Source of the DNA: Paralichthys olivaceus
Taxonomy: Eukaryota > Chordata > Actinopteri > Pleuronectiformes > Paralichthyidae
Reading direction: 5' to 3'
NCBI RefSeq assembly: GCF_024713975.1
Contig: NC_091093.1
Span: forward strand, 25,052,501-25,116,500
Length of the DNA: 64,000 bases
Below the pieces are notes generated by a model. It did not search any database. It was given only the letters and a program-made list of their open reading frames with translations, and was not told the DNA's origin. Within the stretch, counting starts at the first letter, position 1. Each line of letters starts with the position of its first letter. Of this stretch, positions 23,761 to 39,839 are shown piece after piece. Both the position numbers and the translations under genes were made by a program.

Positions 23761-26700
23761 CATGCAAACTGTGACGTGTGGGAGTGGAGGGGGAGAGGTG
23801 TAGAGTGGTAAAGGCCTGAGACTCACTCTGGTGCTGCGAAACACAACAACAATAAGAAAAGAACATAAATCACTGAATTCTTACAGAAAACATATAAACA
23901 GGTGAAAGATGCACAAAGAAATCACGAACACGTGACTGAAATGAAAAACACAACAAAAACACTTTCATTTGTATCAGATGTGATTTTATTTTGAAGCCCA
24001 AGAAAGTATCTTGAGGGGAAACTGAAGAATTTGAATTCAATAAAAGTCTGTTTTTCATTCAGCCTCCACTTAGATTATAATTTAGCTCTTATGCATCATA
24101 TATTATATTTTCTTCTCACCACCTTCTCTAACGTCCCGTTCAGACTTGACCCCGTCATGTGACATGAAAGGTGGGATTTGACTCGTGAGAGACACGACCA
24201 CCTGCGAGGGAGAACTCACACTTCTACACATTCCTCTCCTCACATTCTTTACACCCCTCCAGAGGGAACCACTCGTTTAAGGTCCCAGATCATCGATTAT
24301 TCATCCATGATCGCACGACATCAGACACATGGCTCCTTTCTAGAGTCAGTAACGAATAATCTCATGTCTCGTCTACTTGCAGATGGGAACATTTTAGCCA
24401 CAGTGTTCATGATCCCCAGAGGATGAATCGTACTGACTCTGGGGATCCACTTAGGTTCATTTGTGGTTTTAAAGTTTTTAAAGTTAAAAAGATGAAGCCG
24501 AACCTATACAGGCTGCAGATTAGGTCGTAGACCCACCTCCTCCATGTTAGCAGATGGGATATGGACCAAACTATGGTCAAAGTAGATTCAAATCAACTGT
24601 TGAAGATTGTTAATTACTAATATGATGACTCTGGCTCACGTAACCTGCTAAACTACATCTGTTTCCACTTGAATCTGTGCTAATGATCCATTTAGATCTG
24701 GACATTTTTCTATTGGAGTTTGCAAATTTTATACTTAAATATTTTTGGGGGAAATGTTTCCATTAACTATCTCGTCTATAGAGTTACATGAGAAGATCAA
24801 TACAACTTTCATGTTTGACATAGTTGTCCGTTAATGTGAAGCCACAGCCAGGAGACAGTTAGCCTAGCTTAGCATTGAGACTGGAGACAGCTCGTCTGGA
24901 ATCCGTCCAAACTTTGGTTAAAAAGATTCTAAAGCACTAATCACCATGTTAGATCCAATTTGTTTAATCTGTATGAAAAAACTAAAACGTAAATGACAAC
25001 TGCGTTCAATTGTGCATTGATCTAATTTGTGGAATAATCTTTTTATTCACGCAACTGAAATTTTTCCATAATTAACCCAGGCTTGTATATTTGTCTCTCC
25101 CTTCATGCCCTCGCAGCATGAAAGAGCAGAGCCTATATGTGGGCTGCGAACACATCAGCAATCTGCATCATGTTTGACGGAGCAGAGAGCGCGGGCGCCG
25201 AGCTGATGGAAGAGGTTAATGAGCTGTGGGTGAACGGAGGAAGCGTCAAAGCTCTGCTCCCTCCTCCACACACTGAGGCCTCTGTCATCCAGAACTGGCA
25301 GACGTACTGTTCTCTCTCATTGTTCCTTTATCAGCTCCTCTCATTAGTGGACGCTCATGAATAACCTCCTATTCCCTGCGCAGACACAACCAGGGGTTAA
25401 CAATGCCTCCATGTTTCACCGAGGAAGTGGCCATGCAAGTGTTTTTGTCTCTGGTGCAGTTCTTTGATGTGAAGGGATTCCTGCCAGTTATGTCACCCTG
25501 CGAGCCGACAGCTCGGCCTGCATGAAAACAAACGCATTCAGTGTCATTTCCTCCACATTATGAATCCTTCTGTTTCACTGTTTGGATGAAGCTCAAGTTG
25601 TTTCAAGCAATAACAACAAATACTGAGACTTGAAATCACAGGAATATTCTACAAGACAAATCGTTTTAAATGGTCTTTGTGGGAAATGCACATGTGACAC
25701 TAACATTAGCGAAGCTCCTTCTCCAGGTGACTCACTGAGTCATGATTGTGAGTCACACAATATTCAATAATAATAATAAAATAATACCAGGACCCTGAAA
25801 CCAAAGCAGCTTAATTAAAACTAAGATATTGAAAATAAAATAATAATAAAACTCAATAGATTAAACAATCATTATTATTCAAACATGTTTTTCTTAACAG
25901 TGCTCATGGGACATGGGAAGTTAAAATATCTTCTAACATCCTGCCCCCCTGTGGAGAAGGATAAACACTCCCATCTAGTGGCAGAAATCTTCCAATGGCA
26001 TCTTTTTTCTCTCCAGAGAGCTTAGTGGAAACTGTTATGGCTTCTTTATAATTTTGTACAGTCTCAACTTTACTGTGTACAACGCCATGAGATAATGTAT
26101 ATTGTGATTTGGTGCAATACAAATAATATTGAATTGAAATAAATAGTTGTGTAACATACATAAACAAAAGAGTAATTTCAGTAAATTGAAATAATAGTTC
26201 AAGTATGTCTACATCAAGTAAGACAGATGTATTGTGTATTAATCATTATTATTATTTTCTAAATCCACCTAACATTTGATTGATGGGTATAAATAAAGAT
26301 AAGTGGTATAAAGAATGGTTGGATGGATGCACACAACAAACCAGCAGATGGAAAATTGTTCTTTTATCTTTACTCTCATCAAGTTTACACAACAGACAAC
26401 AAAGTCTTCTCTCTCATGAATAATTATAAGGCACAAAATAGCGTGCGGTGGATTTCTACACATGACGGTATCAGTTTGGAAGCAGAAGTAAAACCTGATC
26501 GTTTCATCAGTCCGAGAGGTGTCAAGTTTGAATTGGTCTGAATAAAGCTGCTGAGTGTAAACCCACACAATCCAACTTCCTGATATTTGTTCTGCTCAGA
26601 AAACACATGACAAACTAAAACAGGATTTGAGATTAAACAGAGACGCTTTAAAATTTCAGTCACAAATAAACATTCATATTCATAATCCAGTTTTTGTAAA

Positions 26701-27609
26701 TTCAGTGCACCTGTGTATAATCATTATGGTAATTTTAGAAATTGTGTGGCTCGCAAAAAATATAGTCCCGAGCCTCGGACAGGAAGGCACATGTATGTAC
26801 TGTGCTGTACGGGTGCGTGCACATGTATCAGTCTGCAGAATGAATTCTTTATCTTTCAATACTGTCGATTTTAAAGAATTTAAAGCTTCTGTTTCAGTCC
26901 ACATTCCAAATGTAAAACAGTGGATAAAGTGGAAGGACAGTGTGGACTAAACTGGGACGAGGGTCAGTACAATGTAAATAACAGTTATCAGCTTGTTTCA
27001 ATAGAGGATGGAATTATCTGAGCTCATTACTGGAACTGAGCAATTATTTACTGGAAAAGTGCAAAAAAAAAAAAAAAAAAAGAAGCATCAGAGTCAGTTA
27101 ACTGGAAAAATGTAAGAAATGTCAAATGTTTAAAAGCAGCCAAAGACTGGAAACTACATCCACACAAAGTGAAGGCACAAACTCTTTTTGGGAACAAGAT
27201 GCTGTCAGACGTGCTTCAATGAAATGTAAACATTAAAAATCATGTGACATACAAACATATCATTCATACAACAGGACCTTGTGTTTCCAGTGGTTCCTTC
27301 CATAGTAACAAAGGTCTGTGACAGTGGGTTTGTATCCAAACACGACCAGTGAAAAATAAGGGCACTCAGGATGCACCACTTCTTTCCTCTGTGTACCAAA
27401 CCTTTTGCAAGCAGCTGGATCCTCTAAACATAAAATCCTTTTAAAAAATGTTTGTATGTACACAAATCTGTGGTATTTTGAAATCACTAAAACATCAACA
27501 ACCGTTCCATTGCACAATAAAAACTTATTTTAACTGTGTGTAAGTAAACCTACAAACAAGCTTGCGGGAGCTGCAGGAGTCGTACCAGAGAGTCCAGAGG
27601 CCACAGATC
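23761..27609. other. Intergenic region between rlbp1 promoter and slc39a1 3' end
   Basis: I recognise no gene. About 24830-24905 is a fragment of a dispersed repeat (GTTAGCCTAGCTTAGCATTG type). 25090-25460 is more GC-balanced than its surroundings and could be a conserved regulatory element or a fragment of a retroelement. A19 lies at 27063-27081. The right end probably includes the slc39a1 3' UTR (minus strand), but I found no convincing AATAAA. Confidence 0.45.
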
Positions 27610-30600
27610 TCATCCTATAAACGTCAGCCCTGCCATGACGCTGAAGCCCAGCAGGATGAAGAACACCTTGAGAAGCTGCTTCCCGGGGGAGTTTAGCTCA
27701 TGTGGGAGGATCTCCATGAAGGTGATGTAAATAAACGTCCCCGCAGAGAGCCCCTCCAGGACGGCCTGGATCAACACTCCGGCTGCTAGTTGGGCCTCCA
27801 TCACACTGATGCCGATGGCGATGCCTAAAGGCGACATCATGGCGAACACTCCGATGTAAGCAGCCACCCACAGTGGCCGAACTGCGCTCTGGACCAGCTT
27901 CACAGACAGGCTGAACACGATGATGCTCTTGTGGACCAGTATAGCGATGCAGATCTCTAACACCTGCAGAAAACAAAACAGTATTATACTTTTCTATTAT
28001 GGTCGATGACGAAGCCATCACTGGAGACTCTGGAGAAAATGAAAATGCGCCCAGGTGAGAATACAGCAGGTAAATGTCGAGAAAATTCAAAGTGAGCAAA
28101 TGATTGTGTTGATCACTAAATTGTACCTAGAAAATGTTATAATTTCAAAGGACTCTAGATAAGATTTTGTTTGTGTACATTTCATTTTAAAATGTATTTA
28201 TTAATTAAATAAGTTTCCAATTGAACAAACATACAGCTTAAAACTAGATGTACTGAAAGGTCCTGAGGGGAAACTGATATAGTTTGAGTATAGAGAGACT
28301 GCTGAGGCCGTCTTGTGACCATAAGCCTCACAGTGAGATTCTTTTTCTTCAGAATTCCTGAAGCTCATGTAAATATCATTTCAACTTCATTTGAACTGGG
28401 CTCTCCTAAGGCGACGCGATAAATCATGAAGAAGCAGAGAGATAACGTTTGATGAGACAGTCGAGCGGGAGCCAAACTGGAATTTCCCGGTTCTGTTCCA
28501 AAAGTAGGAAAACCTTATTTAAAAGAAATCCCATTGACATGAATCAATTACATTTATGTGATATCAGGGTTTTAATAATGACCTCTTAAGAATCATTGGC
28601 TATTTTTTAATGTTTTACTCCCTTAAAAAATCCATATTGGTTTTAACTTGTTAATGACTAAAAATCGTTGGTGAGTTTTATGGTTAAAAAAAAGAGAGAA
28701 AAAAAACATCCACGCTGCTGATGTTGTAGTTTTCTTTTTGAAAGAGCAGCTTTAACTTTAAGAGCAGGTGAAGTACCTTCTCTTCTTACCTTTGAGTCTG
28801 TGTTCTGGAGGCCGATGGCGAGACCCTCAAACACTGAGTGGAGTGAAAGCGAGAGGAAGAGCATGAAGGAACGAAACGGAGAATGAGCCTGAAAGTCAAC
28901 ATGGACGTGGTGGCCGCTGCTCTCCAGATCAGTGCTCGCTCCGTGTCCGTGCCCGTGCCCGTTTCTGTTGTCCGATATAAGGGGGGCCCTCTCCTCCTGG
29001 GCCCCTCCTATGTCCTGGCAGTTCAGGACCATCTTCTCTAGTATGAGGACCATGAAGAAGCCGGAGGCCATGATGAACTCCGGAAGAGGGAAGCTGGTCT
29101 GTTCGAGAACGAGACAGAGGTTTAACAAGTCAACATTTGTTGAACAGAGATTTAAACAGACTACAGAACTGTATCTTTTTATAGAGGAAAGATCTGGCAA
29201 AGCAAATACTCCTATAACAAGGTGCATTTGATCAAAGTCTAAGACTGTGAAAGATTAATAACTCCATCACTTTGTTTCCAACATTTATTTTCATTCTTTC
29301 ACAAAAACAGGCCAATGTTTTATTCCTTAAGAAAATAAAGCAGAGAATGCAACGCCATTTCTTTTTGTACTTCAGAATAGATAGAGTGCATTTATCACAC
29401 ACACACAGATGTAATCTCTGTGTTTTGATATAGTCAATTAACCGAATGACTAACAACATTAATCACTGATTATGGATTAATTGTTTAAGTCAATTATCAG
29501 GTTAAAACCTCCTCTGGTTCTAGATTCTCAAAAGTGAAGATTTTCTGTTATATTTTTGGGGTTTTGGACTTTGAAGAATTTGCATTCACACTTTTATAGA
29601 CTCAATCATTAACACATTTCCAATAAAAAACAATCATCATTTTTGTTGTTTATTTCTTTATTTCTTTATTTTCTGACACTAGGTTTGTTCAAATCCCTTC
29701 ATACTTGGACGTACCTTCACATTCCGATTGTCCAGCTCTGTGTTGATGTCTGACAGATAATCTGGAATGATGTCGAGCAGACATGCTGCCAGGAAAACCC
29801 CACCGGCAAAACAGCTGATCAGACTCAGAACTGTGCGATGGGTTTCTGTAAATGATTACAATAACGACAAACTTTATTTGTCTAGCACAGTTCACGCATA
29901 AAGTGCAATACACACCTGTTCACATAAAAGCAGTTTGAATAATCATGATAAAACAATAAAACAGAACATTTTTAAACTTTAGCCTCAGTGTTGTTTTGTG
30001 AAAATGTATAATGATTCTCTCTGTGGGATAATGGAATATTTTACATGTTCTAACTTCTCGTTATCAACTGGTCGAACAAAATCCCTAATAACCCTATCGC
30101 TGAAATATTGATGATACACCTAAAATCATTGAGCCTCCTTCCTTCCACTGTGAAAAAAACTTGTAAGGAAGATCATGTGACACATCCTGAGCAGCCACAA
30201 TGACTCAAAACAGCACAAATGTTACTTTCACTTCCATTTTTTTTTTTTTATGAAGGGGCCAAAGTTTACCATCTCAGCCTGTGACCATGTGTCTGGAAGA
30301 ATTTCTGCTTCAGGCTTCATCCCTATCAGGTGACTCAGGTCCAGGGGCGAGAGCAGGGTTTGTTAATGTGGTCAAGAATGTATACATTACATTTTGATGT
30401 TGGCATAAACCACAGTGACACTTTAATTGGACAATAAGTATTTAACAGTGTCAGCCCATCATGCACTAGATTAAACCAACAGCATTAAAACAATGGTTGT
30501 GTTTTTTACTTGCTTCTTCACTTCAGAGTGTTTGGTTTCTGATCAATGGCTGAAGCCCACCCTGTCATGAAGTGTGCTGTGTTGGTAGCTGTTATCAGGT

Positions 30601-31095
30601 CGTTAATGGTTTCTAGGTCACAGTTGATAAAATCAGCAGATGTTTATAACGTCGACACAGCAACACTATCTTCACCTGAAATGTGATTAAGTCAGGAAGA
30701 GAGAATCTCATGCACCGGACTCCATTTCAAATTCTGTTACTTTAAGGTTTACTCGTGTTTCAGTGGGAACTAACACGTCGCACAATAGAAATGAATAATG
30801 CACACGAATCTGCGACTTTCCTTTATTAGTTCGGCGTCGATGTCGTAAAAATAAAAGTATTCTTAAGAAAAGAAGAATAGAAAATAACTTCACCTTGACC
30901 CGAGGTGTTCAAATGAGGCTGGAGATTTCTCTTTGCAAAATGAATGAATATAACATCTCAATCAAAACTAACGCACGAACCTGTTCCATTTGTGCGTCTG
31001 AACCATTTGACGCGGGCGGGGATGGATCCAAAAAACAGCGTCAGGAGCAGCAAACCCACCAGAGCGCCTATTTTCACCTGCAGCAGATACTCCAT
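27610..31095 (-). CDS. slc39a1: slc39a1 (ZIP1), zinc transporter
   Basis: Exons on the minus strand: 31095-30981, 29845-29715, 29098-28790, 27963-27610, totalling 302 residues (human ZIP1 324). Several transmembrane helices are visible: TM1 about 6-24, TM2 within LSLISCFAGGVFLAACLLD, TM3 near EFIMASGFFMVLILEK, TM4 with the ZIP signature HSVFEGLAIG, TM5 with LVHK, and later SAGTFIYITFMEILPHEL. His169, Glu173 and His196 are the expected metal-site residues. The TM3-TM4 loop is histidine-rich (GHGHGHG at 129-135, HHVH at 145-148). An acidic dileucine-type signal ERAPLI (118-123) occupies the place of the human ETRALL endocytosis signal. Family role: Zn2+ uptake into the cytosol at the plasma membrane. 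The first donor is GTTCGT, a weak variant. ZIP1 is preferred over ZIP2/ZIP3 by overall motif agreement. Confidence 0.9.
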
Positions 31096-31099
31096 GTTT

Positions 31100-32423
31100 T
31101 ATCTGCCCGTCTCACTGTCGGCTCAAGTTCGTCTCACTATCATCGGAGAAGCTGTGAAGCACGAACCGGCTCCTGCTCGCAGACACTGAGAGATGCACAG
31201 ACAGCAGAAGAAGCAGCCTCCGTCATGTTGTTGTTTGGGAAGTGGTTCAGTACGGTGGCCGAGGAGGGTCAAAGAAATGAAAACGCGGAAAGAGGAAACA
31301 TGTGATGCACATGTCGGATTGGTTGCATTCATGTTGTAATGAAATACTTTGCTGTCACTTCATTCATTTCTTATGTGTGGAAGCAGATTTTTTAACAATT
31401 CAATATTTGGAGAGTTTTTAAAGACTTGATGAATCAACTTTACATCGGCTCATTAAAAATGGTCCTGAAGTAGCACGGACAATCATCTCATCTGCAGCCA
31501 GGTACTCTGGCTCTTTCCTGACACTGTGTGGTCAAACACTGTTTTTACTTTACTCTGATCACTTTATACATCTCACACTCGTCAGGTCAATCATGATTAT
31601 AAACTAGTAAGTCTCATTATAAAGTTTCTCATTATAATAACTTACAGGATCTTTATTTTTTTCATCACTGCAGCAAAAATGGGCTTCCATACTTACAGAA
31701 GCGTATTGCTTTCACTTGAGAAGCAGTTTTAGAGTTTAAGAGGTTATCTTATTATTTTCTCATTTTTCTTTCACTCTTGTGAACTCTGAATGTTTATTTA
31801 CTATATTAAATACTGTGTTTACATCCTCACTTCCAAGGATGAGGATTTCAGCTCTTTCATTATGGATGGAAAATATAATTTAATCGAATTGAATTAATGG
31901 ATAGATGGACAATAAATAAAACATGACAAACTGAAACAAATTATATCACAATATGCTAAAATAATAGATGGATGGAAAATACAATAAGATAGAATAAAAC
32001 AAAATAGAATACAATTATAGTAAAGGACGAAAGGAAAATAAAACAAAGTAAGATAAGACAAACTGAAAAGAAATATAATGAAATAAGATCAAATAATGGA
32101 TTGATGAAAAATATAATACAATTAAAATAATAAGAACAAATAAAATAATAACAGCAGATGTCACTGTGTGACCAACTTTGTGAGCCGCTCTCGCGCTCTG
32201 CCCCACGCGCATGACGACCGCGGATTGATGACGTTACTCTCCTGCGCCGGAAATGTAGTGTCAGGAATCGCCGAGTGCTGATGTGGTCTAACAGACTTCA
32301 CGCAGGCGGATTCGTGGTTCTGTGTTCGGTGTTTTAAATGCAGTGACACGGAGACCGAGAGAAGAAGCGTCACACACAGTTTCATGTGAAGAGCGAACAG
32401 CTGCAGCAGCGGGTCACAGACGA
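31100..32423. promoter_or_regulatory. Bidirectional promoter interval slc39a1 (-) / tmem208 (+)
   Basis: About 1.3 kb separate the two start codons. CpG-richer sequence lies at both ends: about 31000-31270 for slc39a1 and 32190-32425 for tmem208. Near the latter are TGATGACGTTA (CREB/ATF-like, about 32226) and GCGCCGGAAATG (ETS-like, about 32244), a typical housekeeping core promoter. In between, 31860-32155 is strongly A-rich on the plus strand (degenerate AATAAAA/GATGGA repeats). Confidence 0.55.
31860..32155. repeat. A-rich low-complexity tract
   Basis: About 300 bp composed mainly of A, with G and few T or C on the plus strand. Degenerate units such as AATAAAAT, AGATGGATGGAAAAT and AAGATAAGACAAACTGAA recur. 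It separates the slc39a1 and tmem208 promoter ends. The short frames in it are meaningless. Confidence 0.7.
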
Positions 32424-36453
<4,030 letters not shown>

Positions 36454-36972
36454 TGGTGCAGAGCAGACGGAGCAGTATTTTTATACACAGAATCTAATAT
36501 ACAGATAGCTAGGAACTCATAAGTTATTAAGGAAGAAATTTTGTTATTAAATTAAACTCAATCCAAATCTGATACAGTGGAATCTTGTTTTCCATGTTTT
36601 CTTCCTGCCTTCTCTTATAATCCAATTTTCTCCTTAAATTATGAAATGAAATGTTCCCTGTTTAGATTAAGTCACTGTCTAAATATCATTTGTCCTCATG
36701 CTGAGATTTAAGAGCTTTTGTGTTGTAAGATCCCGTTACACTGCCCCCCTGATGATTTCCTTTCAGTTACACCCCGTTTACCACCAACAACCCAAATGAG
36801 TCCAAACTGAATTTGTTCCGTCAGTGCCACTTTTTTCATCGAGCATCTTTGTAGTTTAACTCTCTGGACCGACAGAATTCATTTATCCTTCGTTGCACAA
36901 CTGAGCGTTTTCATTTGTGAGTTGGTAAAAACCACTGGTTATAAATCAAGTTTTTACCAGGAACATTTTTGC

Positions 36973-36978
36973 AATAAA
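36973..36978 (+). terminator. tmem208: Candidate poly(A) signal of tmem208
   Basis: AATAAA about 520 bp after the tmem208 stop codon at 36451-36453. An ATTAAA near 36546 is an alternative nearer signal. Confidence 0.4.
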
Positions 36979-39759
36979 AATCTTTATCACAATGTCTTTC
37001 CAGAATAATATTTCTTTCAGTCAGGCTCTCTGTGTAACCTTTTTTTAAACCAGGTCCCTTGAGTCATGACTTAATGTGCTGAGCAATGTTATACAATTAA
37101 GATATTTCTATCTCATTAGAAAAATGAAGCCTGAGCAGGACCCCAGCTACGACTGAGGATGTGTGAGTTAATGAGTTTATGTCTTTCTTCACTGGTTCAT
37201 AAACACTTTGTCAACAGACATTGCTCTGGTATTGGCCAGGAGGGAAGCCATCACTTTTTTTTTACAGTGGATCTGATCAAAGGAGCGGATCCACGTATTT
37301 TTATCATTTTCCTTAAATTGTGAGATAGGGCTCTTTTTTATTTTTATTTTTTTTTAACATTTGTCAATTTTGTAGGAAATAATGTGTGTGTCTTATTATA
37401 ACTCTGAGATTTTAAGCACTGTTTGAACTTGGCGGAGGAATGAGCTCTACTGAGAAGCCATTATTTGCTCCTGTAACAAGGATTTTCCATCTGTCTATCC
37501 TGGCTTTAAAAGCAACTTAAAGTTTATATCTATTTTCATGTCATAACTCAGCTTTGGGGCTGCAAATGATTATGTTTAGGTTAATCAGTTACTTGATCTA
37601 TTAAACATCAAATTGTGAAAAAAGTAACAATAACATCACTATTTGTTTTTGTCTGAGTCTAATACAAAAATCACCAATTTATTTTGCTTGGTATATGTGA
37701 AATTGAGAAATAAACAATCGTCAAAGTCATGTAATTCAGTGTAACCACAAAAACTCACCAATTGTTTTAATTTAATCAGTTTTATTTACTTAAATGTACA
37801 TTCCTGTTGCCATGAGGCTGTGAGCACTTACTGAAGGATGTGGCAGCTTCAGGCTGCACACAGATGGCACGCGGCACAATTTTAAATAGTTTGTGACATG
37901 TAGACAGATTCTGTCAGATTTAATAAGTGGAACATCACATTGAAGTTACCGGCTGCAGCGCTCCAGACATAATCTCGCTTTCTTCTTGAAACTGCTCACA
38001 TATGTTGGGATTAGCAATTTTGAGATCGAAGCTGACAAATCAATGCACAGACGACAGTTTAATCCCCTGATACTGAGGAAATCTGGTGCACAGCCACGTT
38101 TCTGTTTCCATCCGGTGAGCTGAGCCGCGTCCTCGAGCGAACATGTTGTTTATTGTCAGGAACCCTAAGTGACTTTATACAGTCGATCCAAGTGTTGACA
38201 AAGTGTGATTCAGTGATTATGTTCCTGCTCAGACTCCAAAGAGAGTGAGTGGGCCGGCTAAGCCCAGATCTGCTCCCAATGTAATTACAGATTTCTCATC
38301 ATTGTTCCATCCATGCTTACCCAACCCAACAAGCTACAACCTGCAACATCCAGGTCTGAGGGGGAATCACTGCGATGGTGTTGAAAAGAAAACAGCAAGC
38401 GAGCGACAAAGCTCACAAAGAAATTTTAAAAAGCTCATTATTTTCTACCCAACTTTAAACTTCTACATCATCAACATCCCCACGAGCTCTTTTCAAAATC
38501 ACTGCTTTTACTTTGCCTGCCCTCCTTCATTCCAGCCCTGTGGTCCTCTACTGTCTCTATTATAGGGTTATAAACAAAGTAACCAAAATTAGAGCAGCAC
38601 GGCATCCAGTTGTCAGGGCCAATCCCAGATGTGGGCTCTGAGAGGGACCATGCTGCAGTGTAATTTAGCACTGGGGCCACTTACTTGCACGTAACCCCAC
38701 CCCCCAAAAACTCACATATGTACTTTGTGTGTTCTGACTCGTGTTTTTCCTGTAACAAGATTTGCAGAATCCTCAGAAAAAGCGTTTACATGACACTTAA
38801 AACGTTGAGGGCCTAAAAATGGACAAATTTTTCTTTTTTTGTTCAAGTGCAAACCCGTTTTTTCTCCTCCTCGTATTGTCCTGCTTTAGAGGAGTATATC
38901 TGAAAATAACTCGCGAAGAGAGTCCCCATCTTGGCTGCTGATTTTAGATGGAGGGAAAAGAAAGGAGTGGGAGAGTGAGGCTCTTGTTTACCATGGCAGT
39001 AAAGACGCATTCATCCTGACAACACGAAATAAAGGGAGTTGAAGTTACATTCCATTCTCTCGGCTCCGTGACTCATTTTCATGCGATAACCTTAATAAAA
39101 CTCAACGGTTTGAACCCATTATGACTGTGGGAGTTAAATAAAAGTCTAAAAAGCGAGGAGTCGGGTGATAAGCAGACAGAAGTGGAGCCTTTTGTCTCAT
39201 TGGCTGCAGCGACAGATCTTGGCCTTCACATTCGAGATCCCTTTCTACTCACGGAGCCAGACAAAACAGGAAATTCAGGGGCATTTGGGCAACAGTCGAG
39301 CCTTTGACCCTTGAACTGCAACACTCCCTGTCTTTGAAGTCAGGGGAGTGAATCACAAGCAATTACATGCGATGCAGAGTGTGTTCCCTCGAACGCTCAG
39401 CCTCCGCAGTGTAAACAGAATCAGAGCAGTGTTTGGCAGAGTCGTGGGTGTAGTCCTCCTCCTGAGGTTCATCATTTCAACCTTGTTTTGACTCTGGACT
39501 GAAGTGACCAAAACACAGAGCACTCTGGGTTAAAGGAGTGGCCAGAATCAGCTCAGGGCACAAAGAAGAAACGAGAGTAAAGCAAGACCCAGCCACTCTG
39601 GGTTTATTCATGATCCACATGTTCTGTTGCTACTAACAAATAAGCATTGCTATTTCCAGCATCATCCTTTTAGCTTAAAGACGACACCGGCCGGGGAGAA
39701 TTCACAGCTCCAAGCATGGCCTTAAAAGGAGGCTGACAGGAATTACTGCTGCATTTCAC

Positions 39760-39760
<1 letters not shown>

Positions 39761-39838
<78 letters not shown>
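39761..39838. repeat. (TG)n microsatellite, 78 bp
   Basis: An uninterrupted TG run of 39 units, the longest pure dinucleotide array in the window, followed by a short mixed TGCG/TGTG tail. Confidence 0.97.
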
Positions 39839-39839
<1 letters not shown>

